Below, piece after piece: positions 52,334 to 60,893 of a stretch of DNA of 64,000 nucleotides. The stretch is from the IMG/VR virus record IMGVR_UViG_3300027770_002599, positions 1-64,000 of that record; one strand, 5' to 3'. Every line of letters begins with the position of its first letter. Position 1 is the first letter of the stretch. Below the pieces are notes generated by a model. That model had not been told where the DNA came from and did no database searches. It saw only the letters and a list, made by a program, of their open reading frames with translations. Source of the DNA: a virus. A program made the translations under genes and the position numbers.

Positions 52334-55300
52334 CTATAAGTGCAAGAGATTCATATGGATCACTATTAGAACCACCAATAAAACTACTTGTTCCTCTATT
52401 CATAGGAACAGGAACAGGAATTAACTCTGGTTCTGGAAGTTCTACAATAATATCCTGCATTCCCATATTTTCATATCCAGCATAAGACTGAAGAACACTC
52501 ATCAATTGAGGTTTAGTTTTTGCTGCGTTGAGATACTCTAAAAGATTTGGTGCAAGAGAATCCAATCCTCTTGTAGTATCGGCATCAAAAACGAATTCTG
52601 GTCTTCCGTTCTCGGCAAGAGTTGCAAGAGTGGGTTTCAAAACTCTTCCGCCTTTTGCAAATGCAGTTTTACCTCCACTTAAAGGTATATTTGGTAATGG
52701 TGTTATTTGTGGTTTAGTAGGTGGTTTCGGGGGTGGTGTTAATTGAAATGCTCGCGGAATTGTATAAGGTGTTGTTAAAGGTACTGGTGGTTTTGGTTTT
52801 GCTCTTGGCGCTGCTGGTGGTGATGATGCTACTGGTGACGAAGGTGCTTGTGGTCTAGATGCTGCATTACTTGGAATTCTATAAAATTTTCCAGAACCTC
52901 CATAAGTATTTTGATATTGTGATAGTGGAGCAATCCAGCTAAATTTTGCTCCACTAGATGAATTTGATATAATATTACCATCTGGTAGAACAACTCCAAT
53001 ATGCTTTTGTCCATTTACAATATACAAATCTCCAGGCATTTGGTTTCCTGAAGCAATTCTTACATATCCAGAATTAATCATTGCAGATTCTGCATCCGGA
53101 ACATTATTAGAATTTCCCCAAGGAGGAGTTAATCCCGCTTTTGAAAACACCTTATTTACTGCCCAAACACATGCATTATTTCCACCATCAGGTCCAGAAG
53201 CAGTAGACATTCCCTTTAACGATTTTGCAGATTCTGCTAAATTAGATGCTACTGGACCAGAACCAGCTGGAGGTCTATAATTTCCATACTTGGCAAATAA
53301 TTTATTTCCAAATGCTGCTCTACGTGGAGATTCTATTGCATAATCTCCAGGTATTTCAAATTTCTTTAACCAAATATCAGATGCTTCTTGAAGACTCTTT
53401 GCGTTTTTAATTTCTTGCCATTGCCCTCTGTCTTGAGCTTCCCATTTTAAACCAACCAATTGTCCCTCTAATGTATTGGGATCCATACCTTTAGAACTAA
53501 TATATGCAGAAACTTTTGGCCACCTAATCTGTTTATCCCACTGTGCGATACCATGATGTGTTATATTGTCTGCTTTTGGATCAAATCCACCTTCTTGTTG
53601 AAGATTTCCTGCAATACCTGCTGCTTGTTCTCCAGTCAATCCTTGAGATATCAAATAATGCATAGTTTTTTCTTCACCACTTGAACCAGAAAAATCTGCA
53701 GCACCTTCAACTCCAGGTTGTGATGGTGAAGAAGATGGGGTAGTTTTAATATCCTCTGCCCCCTTTAATCTCATTTCTTTCATCAAATCATTAATAATAT
53801 CATCAATTTTAGGAACAACTAAATTTTCAACTGAATTCTGCAACCATTTTGTTATATCTCCACCACCTAACATTGGTGAAACAGTAACTGGACCGCCAGA
53901 TGCAAATGCTGTACCACCTCTTGTAATTTCATTTGAACTTGCAAGACTTATCCAGTTACTTAATCCATTTCCTGCATTCATATAATCAGTTTTATCTGGT
54001 TTTTGTCCAAGAATTGCTTTAATTGGCAATCCAAATAAAGGAGCTAAGTCAGAACCTTCACTCATAGTTTTGAAGGATTTCTCCATATAACCAAGTGGAT
54101 TTATTGATTTATTATCGCTATTCTCTGGGAATATTTTTGATATATTCTTTTTACCACCAATACTTGCACCAGGTTTTACTGGTGTTGACTTAACATTTAA
54201 GGTTCTTCTTGGTTTTTTTAATGTTCTTTTTATAGGACCACTTGTAGATTTTCCACCTCTTGTTATTCGTCCTCCCCCTGCCGCTTTTTGTTTTTCTCCA
54301 CCAGTCAATGAATCATAAAGCATTCCACCTGCAATATCACCAAGATATCCACCAAGAATCGTTCCTGCAAATGGAACTGGTATAAGAGTTCCAAGAGCAG
54401 CCCCAGCAGTAGAACCAACTGCTTTTGCTGCTGCTCTACCTATAGGTTCTTCTCCCATTGCAACATTAATTGCAAAATCAATTAATCCACCAATAACAGG
54501 AACTCTTCCCAAACCTTTTGTTAGAAACTTTGCAGGACCCTTTCCCAAAAACTTTATTGCTGCTCTTTGTGGTGCCTTGGAAAGTCCCCTTTTCATAATA
54601 TTACCTTCTCCAGTTCCACCAAGAAGTCCTCTTTGAGGACCAAATCTTTCTGCAAGAGGTTTGAATTGTGATCTTACCCTGTTAAGAGCACCTTTTTGTG
54701 ATTTTCCATTTTTTAGATCATTTTCAAACATTCTGGCAGCATCATTGCCATAGGTTTTCTCAATTTTTTTTATTCTTTTATTTCTATCAAAATAATCTAA
54801 ATTTGAACCTTTACCGCTATTACCATTAGGTCTTGTGGGTTTAGTTCCTTTAGGACCCTTGCCCTTTCCAGTTGCAAGCATACCAAAAATAAGAGCACCA
54901 TTAATAAATGCAGTAAATGCTCCTTCAAATTTTTTAAACATCTTGAGGGCACCGTCACCCCCAATATCTTTGATAAACTTTTCAGTTTTATCAATTGCTT
55001 TATATCCCCAATCAATAAAAGTTACTAATCCATCAAGTGCTTTTCCTCCCCAATCAAGAAGAAAATTAAATACTGGAGTTGCAAGTTTTATAAAACCTAT
55101 AAGTTTTGGTAAATGCGGTATTAAATTATAAACAAAATACCCAATCAATGTTTTAAAAATAAAATTTTTAAGAAAACCCAAAAATCCAAGTCCTGGTATA
55201 GAAGGAACTTTAAATTTATTATCCTTATCTTTTTGTTTATTTTCTAATTTTTTTTCATTCTTATCACTAGTTTCCTCTTCTTTTTGTATTCTATTTTTTT

Positions 55301-55520
55301 CTGTTTGTTTCTTTTTGAATAATGTAGTACTAGCAAATATATCTCTAATACGTAAAACTTTTTTACCAATTGAATTTAAAATATTATTATCATTATCTTC
55401 ATTTTTATCTTCTACTGGAGATAATACTTTAGATGTATTAATTTTCGTCGTTTTTGGACGAATATTAATACTTACTTTTGGTTTTGATGATGGTAAAAGT
55501 TTATCTTTAGTAATTGCCAT
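52329..55520 (-). CDS. Tape-measure-like protein with phage-tail lysozyme and CHAP/NlpC-like domains
   Basis: This 1063-residue protein has a charged N-terminus (to about residue 100), then hydrophobic segments at about 105-215 (FLGFLKNFIFKTLIGYFVYN) and 355-420. Residues 612-751 (YLISQGLTGEQAAGIAGNLQ, then QEGGFDPKADNITHHGIAQW) match the phage-tail lysozyme domain (PF18013-like), with E643 as the candidate acid. Residues 782-880 have C784, H840 and N853 in the pattern of CHAP/NlpC-P60 peptidases (MPGDLYIVNGQKHIGVVLPD). The end has the tape-measure tail motif LAENGRPEFVFDADTTRGLD at about residues 968-987. The likely role is to set tail length and to open the cell wall when the tail contracts. 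The next gene upstream is a paralogue. Confidence 0.75.
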   Translation of the reverse strand: MAITKDKLLPSSKPKVSINIRPKTTKINTSKVLSPVEDKNEDNDNNILNSIGKKVLRIRDIFASTTLFKKKQTEKNRIQKEEETSDKNEKKLENKQKDKDNKFKVPSIPGLGFLGFLKNFIFKTLIGYFVYNLIPHLPKLIGFIKLATPVFNFLLDWGGKALDGLVTFIDWGYKAIDKTEKFIKDIGGDGALKMFKKFEGAFTAFINGALIFGMLATGKGKGPKGTKPTRPNGNSGKGSNLDYFDRNKRIKKIEKTYGNDAARMFENDLKNGKSQKGALNRVRSQFKPLAERFGPQRGLLGGTGEGNIMKRGLSKAPQRAAIKFLGKGPAKFLTKGLGRVPVIGGLIDFAINVAMGEEPIGRAAAKAVGSTAGAALGTLIPVPFAGTILGGYLGDIAGGMLYDSLTGGEKQKAAGGGRITRGGKSTSGPIKRTLKKPRRTLNVKSTPVKPGASIGGKKNISKIFPENSDNKSINPLGYMEKSFKTMSEGSDLAPLFGLPIKAILGQKPDKTDYMNAGNGLSNWISLASSNEITRGGTAFASGGPVTVSPMLGGGDITKWLQNSVENLVVPKIDDIINDLMKEMRLKGAEDIKTTPSSSPSQPGVEGAADFSGSSGEEKTMHYLISQGLTGEQAAGIAGNLQQEGGFDPKADNITHHGIAQWDKQIRWPKVSAYISSKGMDPNTLEGQLVGLKWEAQDRGQWQEIKNAKSLQEASDIWLKKFEIPGDYAIESPRRAAFGNKLFAKYGNYRPPAGSGPVASNLAESAKSLKGMSTASGPDGGNNACVWAVNKVFSKAGLTPPWGNSNNVPDAESAMINSGYVRIASGNQMPGDLYIVNGQKHIGVVLPDGNIISNSSSGAKFSWIAPLSQYQNTYGGSGKFYRIPSNAASRPQAPSSPVASSPPAAPRAKPKPPVPLTTPYTIPRAFQLTPPPKPPTKPQITPLPNIPLSGGKTAFAKGGRVLKPTLATLAENGRPEFVFDADTTRGLDSLAPNLLEYLNAAKTKPQLMSVLQSYAGYENMGMQDIIVELPEPELIPVPVPMNRGTSSFIGGSNSDPYESLALIG

Positions 55521-55524
55521 TGTT

Positions 55525-58179
55525 TTAATTTATTCCCAAAGTCTTTGCAGTTCTAGAATTACCATCAGGATGAATAGCACTAAAATTAGGAACAGATTGT
55601 GATTTTGAACTTCCAGATGACGGTTTTGATTTTTTACTTGCAGGAATAACTATTACTCTTGGTTGTGATGAAATTGGAGGAGTAATTTGATTTACTGATG
55701 GATTGAGTTTTGTAGGAGCAATTGTAGATTCTTCTGCTCTTACAGGTGGTGTAAATACTGAATTAACTACCGATCCTATTGTAGATTTTAAGGATCCAAA
55801 TAAATCTGGTTGTAATTGTGGTGCCTGTGATACCTGTTCTTTTAAATCAGATTTGGGTTTAGAAGAATATGCTTTTGCAACATCAGGATTTCTAAAATAT
55901 ATTAATTGTTTTGTTCCTGGCCATCCTGCTTTAGACATTTCAGGAGTCATCAAATTAGTAAATGTTCCTCGACCCGAAGAATTATTTGCAATTCTACCAT
56001 CTGGCATTACTATTCCAATATGCCCATATGGTTCAGGATCTCCAGTCCCACGCGGATCATTCCATATTACAATATCTCCAGGTTTTCTTTTATCTTCAGA
56101 AACTTTGACAAAAGTTTTGTTCAATGACTTATAAATTTTTGGAACATTCTTTATATTATCAATACCTTTCCAAGGAAGTGTTAATCCTGCTCTATTATAT
56201 ACCTCATTAATTGCTGGCGCACATCCATTACCAGGATCTTCACGATATCCCCATTGTTCTTTTTGCATTTGTGCTGCAGCTTTTACAAGAGGATCAACAT
56301 ATCTGGAGGGTTTAAACTTGGGAACTGACGGACCATATTTTTCAGGTACTTTATTATCATTTTTATTAGAGAAAATATTTTTTATAACATTTGCACCTTG
56401 ATTAATTGCACTTGAAACTAAATTAATTGGTGTAGTATTTTGATTTGTCAAAGGTGAAAATGGAGGGTCTCCAATCAATCCACCACCAGCAGCATAAGTG
56501 TTTCCTTTAATAATTCTTGGGCGATTCGTTCCTCCACCCATAGCATTCATTGTTTCTAAAGTATTGACACCGAACAGCTGGGTCGCACCAGGAGACATCA
56601 CAAACTCACCATCGGAAAGCATAGCAGGAATTTTATCAATTCCAGATTCTCCAGATACTTTCCCATCATTATCAAAAAATTGCCTTACCTTATGTAATCC
56701 ACCGCCTATCAGACCAGCCATTTGACCGGCACCAAAACTTCCTGCCTCAATTGTTGAGGTTATTATACCTTCTTTAGTTTGTTGTTCTTTTGATTTTTGA
56801 GTTGGTTTTGATTGATCTTCTTTACCAAAAAGTTGTTCTCTTCTATCTTTCTTCTGATTTATTTCATTTATTCCAACACCAGTCATTACTGCAGCACCAG
56901 CAATTATACCAGCGGCAAGTGGATTTGCTGCAGCAAATTGTGCAATACCACGAATTAATATACCACTAATAGTTCTAATAAATCCACCAAGAGTGGTTCC
57001 AAATAAGAAATATGCACTCAAAAGTGCAGGCCAATAATCTTTAAAAAATCTCAAAACAGACTTGAGTTTATCTTGATTTTCTTTTTTTCCAATCCAGTCT
57101 ATTAAATTATAAATTACTTTACCAATAAGCATAGATACAAAGAAATCAATAATCTTATCCAATATTGACTTAACTGGCGAAAGAAGTTTTTGTGCAATCT
57201 TTTGAACTGCACCAAATCTTTTTTCCATTCCTTCTTCAATGCCTTTTCTTTTATTTGCCTCTTTCTTCTTTCTCTCGTTTTCTGCATTCTTTCTATCTTG
57301 CTTATCTTGATCAACAATGCTTTTTAAAATATTATCAAGTGCTTTTTGAATATCCTTAATAGGACCTTTCTTTTCTTCTGATTTTTTTATATCAGGAACT
57401 TCTGATGTTCCTTTTAATAAAAAATTATTTTTTATTAAATTTGATGGTCTTGTAATTCTTACATTATCTACTGTTATTTTTTTCCTTTCTACTTTAAATC
57501 TACCTACTTTATCTTTAACTCTTTCAAACTCATCTTGAATTAAAATTTGCTCTTCTGGATGAAGGTTAGATTTTCCTGTAGAAATTAAAACAGATTGTTC
57601 TTTTAAAAGACTTTTATACGTTCCATAATCAATATCAACTACATCATCTAATCCAAGAATACGAAGAATTCTTTCATCAATCTTCTCCGTAATCAGATCT
57701 GCTTCATTAACTCCTCCTGTAGGAACTAATGCAGATTTTGAAGGTTCTTTTGTTGCAGTAGCAGTAGCAGTAGCAGTAGATTTTGCTTTTGCTTTTGCTT
57801 TTTGTATTTCCCTTTCTTTTTGTATTTCCTTTAATCTAGACTCTATTGCGACATCTTCAATTTTTTTATCTGCCTGTTTACGAAATGGTTTTTCAAGATA
57901 TTCATCCACCAACCACTTCTGATACTTTTCATATCTTTCAATAAATTCAGCACTATTAGCAGAATAATTAAATATTGGAAAACCTCTTGGATCCTTTTTT
58001 AGATTCTCAATTAATCTATCAGAATCTGCGTCACCAAGATTGACAGTAGAATATTTTCCGGCACCAGTCAGTTGGTCTTTAAGTTGTGACCAAACTTTTT
58101 CAGGATCACGCGGGTTACCCCAAGACATTTCGGGGTTTAATACTCCTTCTGGTGGTTGTGGAAGATTATTCACATCCAT
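55525..58179 (-). CDS. Tape-measure-like protein with C-terminal NlpC/P60-like domain
   Basis: This 884-residue protein begins PQPPEGVLNPEMSWGNPRDP. Residues 100-345 are highly charged and helical. Residues 345-445 are hydrophobic (FFVSMLIGKVIYNLIDWIG; LAAGIIAGAAVMTGVGINEI), a typical membrane-inserting part of a tape measure. The motif IDKIPAMLSDGEFVMSPGAT (about residue 525) is a tape-measure hallmark. The C-terminal domain has C653 (NGCAPAINEV), H720 (EPYGHIGIVMPDGRIANNSS) and N732/N733, the CHAP/NlpC-like triad order. It overlaps the gp51 stop by 1 base and ends 4 bases before the 1063-residue gene. T4 has a single protein (gp29) at this place. Confidence 0.75.
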   Translation of the reverse strand: MDVNNLPQPPEGVLNPEMSWGNPRDPEKVWSQLKDQLTGAGKYSTVNLGDADSDRLIENLKKDPRGFPIFNYSANSAEFIERYEKYQKWLVDEYLEKPFRKQADKKIEDVAIESRLKEIQKEREIQKAKAKAKSTATATATATKEPSKSALVPTGGVNEADLITEKIDERILRILGLDDVVDIDYGTYKSLLKEQSVLISTGKSNLHPEEQILIQDEFERVKDKVGRFKVERKKITVDNVRITRPSNLIKNNFLLKGTSEVPDIKKSEEKKGPIKDIQKALDNILKSIVDQDKQDRKNAENERKKKEANKRKGIEEGMEKRFGAVQKIAQKLLSPVKSILDKIIDFFVSMLIGKVIYNLIDWIGKKENQDKLKSVLRFFKDYWPALLSAYFLFGTTLGGFIRTISGILIRGIAQFAAANPLAAGIIAGAAVMTGVGINEINQKKDRREQLFGKEDQSKPTQKSKEQQTKEGIITSTIEAGSFGAGQMAGLIGGGLHKVRQFFDNDGKVSGESGIDKIPAMLSDGEFVMSPGATQLFGVNTLETMNAMGGGTNRPRIIKGNTYAAGGGLIGDPPFSPLTNQNTTPINLVSSAINQGANVIKNIFSNKNDNKVPEKYGPSVPKFKPSRYVDPLVKAAAQMQKEQWGYREDPGNGCAPAINEVYNRAGLTLPWKGIDNIKNVPKIYKSLNKTFVKVSEDKRKPGDIVIWNDPRGTGDPEPYGHIGIVMPDGRIANNSSGRGTFTNLMTPEMSKAGWPGTKQLIYFRNPDVAKAYSSKPKSDLKEQVSQAPQLQPDLFGSLKSTIGSVVNSVFTPPVRAEESTIAPTKLNPSVNQITPPISSQPRVIVIPASKKSKPSSGSSKSQSVPNFSAIHPDGNSRTAKTLGIN

Positions 58180-58346
58180 TAATTTTGCCTTTGCTGCTGT
58201 TTAAGTTTTTCTTCTTCTAAATGCTGTTTTAAGAGTTCAACATAAATATCCCTCTCCCATGGCATCATATTTTCAATCTCTGTTAATGAATATTTATGAT
58301 ACTGCATCAAGGCAAAATTAAGTCTAAAATAATTTTCCAGATCCAT
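58179..58346 (-). CDS. 51: gp51-like baseplate hub assembly protein (55 residues)
   Basis: A short frame with ATG at 58346 and stop TAA at 58179-58181. The product starts MDLENYFRLNFALMQYHKYS, then TEIENMMPWERDIYVELLKQ, and ends in a charged helix EEEKLKQQQRQN. The pattern FALMQYHKYSLTEIENMPW resembles cyanophage gp51, a small protein needed for hub assembly that is next to gp26 in T4-like phages. It lies between gp26 and the tape-measure-like gene, and its stop overlaps the ATG of the next gene by 1 base. The frame is confirmed by its perfect fit between neighbours. T4 gp51 is longer, so the protein is at the short end. Confidence 0.7.
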   Translation of the reverse strand: MDLENYFRLNFALMQYHKYSLTEIENMMPWERDIYVELLKQHLEEEKLKQQQRQN

Positions 58347-58357
58347 ATGGATCAGGG

Positions 58358-59077
58358 CTATGCGAAAAAACTTGATAACCCTTCTAAAGTAACTTCGTTT
58401 TCTACTTCTGTTTTTGGATTGATCACAATCAATTTATGAGAAAGTTTTGGCATAGTCTCAAAAAATTCTTCAATTTTCTTAAATTGTGATGAATTCATTT
58501 GATCCAAAAATTCAATCATTTCTTTTTTAGTTACGTCAGAAGATGACCAAACTTCTTCCTCCGTATAAATTTTATCCACACAAGATGCAATCAATTCAAA
58601 TGATTGATCCATAGAGTTTTGATTTTTAAAATCAAAATTTGCTTTAATAAACTGATCCAATGATGGATATTTCATTTCCATCATAACACTATCATCTATT
58701 TTTATTTTATTTGTATGTTCTTCATTCTTACAAACTTTAATTGAATCAACATCAATTTTTACTAATACAGTTGTCTCGCCATCATCGGGACAAATCACAT
58801 TAACTTCAATTTCTTCTCCAACAGATTTACCACGAATATTTAAAAACAGAAACTCAATATCAAATGTGGGAAGTGTTTCTACTTTAATATTTTTTGTAAA
58901 AATGCAATTTTTGATAACATTTTTAATTGCATTTGTAATTTGTTTTGTATCTTCACTTTCCAATGCAATCAACAATACCTTTTCCTCTTTAACAAGAAAT
59001 GGACGGTATTTAATCAGTTCTCCTGTTGATGGAAGTTCCAACTCATATGTTGGTGTAGAAATTTTTGGTAAAGGCAT
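58358..59077 (-). CDS. 26: Baseplate hub subunit gp26-like
   Basis: The 239-residue protein begins MPLPKISTPTYELELPSTGE, then IKYRPFLVKEEKVLLIALES, a pattern I know from gp26 of T4-like cyanophages. Residues 65-85 have LPTFDIEFLFLNIRGKSVGE and 86-100 EIEVNVICPDDGETTVLVKI; the C-terminal half has MNSSQFKKIEEFFETMPKLS. T4 gp26 (208 residues) is a hub assembly component or scaffold. It is followed by gp51 after 11 bases and preceded by a gap with a late promoter-like motif. Annotation is by motif and gene order. Confidence 0.85.
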   Translation of the reverse strand: MPLPKISTPTYELELPSTGELIKYRPFLVKEEKVLLIALESEDTKQITNAIKNVIKNCIFTKNIKVETLPTFDIEFLFLNIRGKSVGEEIEVNVICPDDGETTVLVKIDVDSIKVCKNEEHTNKIKIDDSVMMEMKYPSLDQFIKANFDFKNQNSMDQSFELIASCVDKIYTEEEVWSSSDVTKKEMIEFLDQMNSSQFKKIEEFFETMPKLSHKLIVINPKTEVENEVTLEGLSSFFA

Positions 59078-59103
59078 AATGTCCTATAAAATTCAGGTAT
59101 GGT

Positions 59104-59111
59104 TATTTATG
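59104..59111 (-). promoter_or_regulatory. T4-type late promoter (CATAAATA) overlapping a stop codon
   Basis: CATAAATAA on the minus strand. Its central TAA (59107-59109) is the stop of the gp54-like gene. The ATG of gp26 is at 59077, about 27 bases downstream. Confidence 0.65.
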
Positions 59112-59937
59112 CGCGAGCACCAAGATTAAAATTTGGAAAATTATTAGCAGGGTTTACAAATGTTGTTGGTGTTTGTATATCTGAAGTTCCAAAATTATTA
59201 CCAACAGGACCAGAAACATATCCTTTTGGTGTTGGTATATTAGGATCAGTTCCCCAATCAGTTCCAAACTGAGGATCAGTAGAACCTGTTTGATTATTAA
59301 TTTTTTCTTGAGTTATAGTATCACTACCAAGAACATATCTTATATAAGTAAAAGAAACAGTACATTTTAATAAAGATGAACTGTCATATGATACTGGCAT
59401 AGATATGATACTAATTGGATATGCATTAATAAATCTATAACTCAAAGATTTTCCGGCATAGTCTTTTTCAAATTTTTTGATATATATTGCCGATGTAATA
59501 TAATCATCTGGATAATGCATTCTATAATAATAATTTCCGGTATCCAATCCTTGAGATATTTGCTCATTCGTAATATATCCCAACCAATTTTCAAAAAAAT
59601 AAATGATTGAATAATCGTGATCTACATAAAAAGTAAAATCCGCACGATCATCATATAATCTTCTGTATGCAAATCTTTGAGTTACACCAGTATAATCACT
59701 ATTATTCTCGTGAGTTGCCAATGATGATCCAGGAAGAGATGCCTCACAACAAGATAATGAAATGAGTTCAGAATTATATTCTTTACCTAAACCAGCCTCA
59801 GCACGTTGCTTTACCCACTTTTCTACCTCCTTTGGTGGATTAAACCAACATTGAAACTGTGAAGTAAGTGCAGGATTTAATAGTTTTGATTTAATATCAG
59901 AAACACTAACTCTTTTAGCAGATGGTGTTGAGGGCAT
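59107..59937 (-). CDS. 54: Baseplate tail-tube initiator-like protein (gp54 / tail-tube fold)
   Basis: The 276-residue protein has PGSSLATHENNSDYTGVTQR (residues 69-88), RADFTFYVDHDYSIIYFFEN (97-116), GKSLSYRFINAYPISIISMP and SSLLKCTVSFTYIRYVLG (about 188-207). This matches the tail-tube fold (gp19/gp48/gp54 family) in which strand pairs build a ring. The closing part after 210 is a Pro/Gly/Asn-rich tail that in cyanophages is disordered. Gene order with gp26 and gp51 suggests gp54, the tail-tube initiator at the baseplate; gp48 is on the opposite strand nearby. A gp19-like major tube is an alternative. Confidence 0.65.
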   Translation of the reverse strand: MPSTPSAKRVSVSDIKSKLLNPALTSQFQCWFNPPKEVEKWVKQRAEAGLGKEYNSELISLSCCEASLPGSSLATHENNSDYTGVTQRFAYRRLYDDRADFTFYVDHDYSIIYFFENWLGYITNEQISQGLDTGNYYYRMHYPDDYITSAIYIKKFEKDYAGKSLSYRFINAYPISIISMPVSYDSSSLLKCTVSFTYIRYVLGSDTITQEKINNQTGSTDPQFGTDWGTDPNIPTPKGYVSGPVGNNFGTSDIQTPTTFVNPANNFPNFNLGARA

Positions 59938-59945
59938 CTAAATAA
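59938..59945 (+). promoter_or_regulatory. Putative late promoter on the plus strand (CTAAATAA)
   Basis: CTAAATAA starts right at the divergent boundary, 41 bases before the gp4 ATG at 59986. It could serve gp4 and the following gene. Confidence 0.5.
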
Positions 59946-59985
59946 ATTTGACATTATATATTATGTATTAGACATAAGATTAAAA

Positions 59986-60438
59986 ATGCCTCGTGATTCA
60001 AAATACAATCAAGGTAGATTTCACCCACAAAATCCACAAAAATATAAGGGAAATGTAAATAACATAATTTACAGAAGTTCTTGGGAATTGAAATTTATGA
60101 AATGGTGTGATTTAAGTGAAAATATTTTAGAGTATGGTTCTGAAGAATTTTGGATACCATATCTTTCTCCAGTTGATAATCGTGTTCACAGGTATTTTCC
60201 AGATTTTATTATCAAAGTGAAAGAAAATTCTGGGCAAATCAAAACTTATATTGTTGAAGTTAAACCAGAAAAACAAACAGTACCACCAAAACAAAGGTCA
60301 AGAGTGACTAAATCATATCTATATGAAGCACAAACCTATGCAGTAAATCAAGCAAAGTGGGAAGCAGCAAAGGAATGGTGTGCTGACAGAATGTTAAATT
60401 TTATGATTATAACAGAAAAAGAATTAGGTATCAAATGA
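59986..60438 (+). CDS. 4: Head completion protein gp4
   Basis: This 150-residue plus-strand protein (T4 gp4 is 150) has YRSSWELKFMKWCDLSENIL (residues 27-46), EEFWIPYLSPVDNRVHRYFP (51-70), DFIIKVKEN, then KTYIVEVKPEKQTVPPKQRS (about 82-101), and QAKWEAAKEWCADRMLNFMI. The order 'R-Y-x-P-D-F ... I-V-E-V-K-P' is the restriction-endonuclease-like (TnsA-like) core of gp4, which completes the head after DNA packaging and is needed for tail joining. The acidic residues D71 and E88 and a following lysine fit the nuclease core. The 4-base overlap with the next gene suggests coupling. No strong ribosome site is visible at ATG 59986. Confidence 0.9.
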   Translation: MPRDSKYNQGRFHPQNPQKYKGNVNNIIYRSSWELKFMKWCDLSENILEYGSEEFWIPYLSPVDNRVHRYFPDFIIKVKENSGQIKTYIVEVKPEKQTVPPKQRSRVTKSYLYEAQTYAVNQAKWEAAKEWCADRMLNFMIITEKELGIK

Positions 60439-60818
60439 TGGAAAAAGGTTTCGGTCAACATATTAAAAAAACATCAGAGAGGGTTAAACTTCTAAAAAGA
60501 AATATTACAAATATTAGAAATCCTGAAGATATTATGATGGAAATTATAAGATTATTTCCAGATACTGAACTTATTCCTCAAGTAGGAAAATATTATACAT
60601 TCATTTATAATGCTAAGACACCAAAACTTAGATATGATCAACATCCTTTAATCGCAACGGTTGCAGTTGAAAGATGGGGATTTAAAGGAATTAATTATCA
60701 CTGGGGAACAATTCGTAGTTATACCTGGAATGAAGTAGTTGGTAAATTGCATATTGTTGAACCAGAAGAAGTTAAAGATCTTCGTAAAATACGTTATGCA
60801 AAATTCCTCACTAAATAA
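60435..60818 (+). CDS. Conserved phage protein, function unknown
   Basis: A 127-residue protein coupled to gp4 (4-base overlap, ATGA). The N-terminus is basic (HIKKTSERVKLLKRNITNIR). Residues 48-75 read VGKYYTFIYNAKTPKLRYDQ, then HPLIATVAVERWGFKGINYH and WG. The block 'Y-x-F-x-Y-x-x-K-T-P ... Y-D-x-H-P-L-I ... G-x-N-Y-H' is common in a class of short T4-like phage proteins that I cannot assign. It ends with a run of basic residues (EVKDLRKIRYAKFLTK). Its stop overlaps the late motif of gp48, which reads as the next unit. A role in head-tail joining is possible from position only. Confidence 0.6.
   Translation: MMEKGFGQHIKKTSERVKLLKRNITNIRNPEDIMMEIIRLFPDTELIPQVGKYYTFIYNAKTPKLRYDQHPLIATVAVERWGFKGINYHWGTIRSYTWNEVVGKLHIVEPEEVKDLRKIRYAKFLTK
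60811..60818 (+). promoter_or_regulatory. Late promoter-like motif on the plus strand (CTAAATAA), overlapping a stop codon
   Basis: CTAAATAACT on the plus strand includes the stop of the previous gene (60816-60818). The gp48 ATG is at 60894, with a ribosome site GAGAGG about 11 bases before it. Confidence 0.55.
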
Positions 60819-60893
60819 CTAAAAAGTATATTCAATGTTTAGAATAGTAGGAAAATATATTTTAAACATCTTCTCTAATAGAGAGGTAACCTG

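Noticed and set aside
59948-59970. TTGACA as a sigma-70 promoter for gp4
   Set aside because: At 17 bases spacing no good -10 is found; the CTAAATAA motif is a better explanation.
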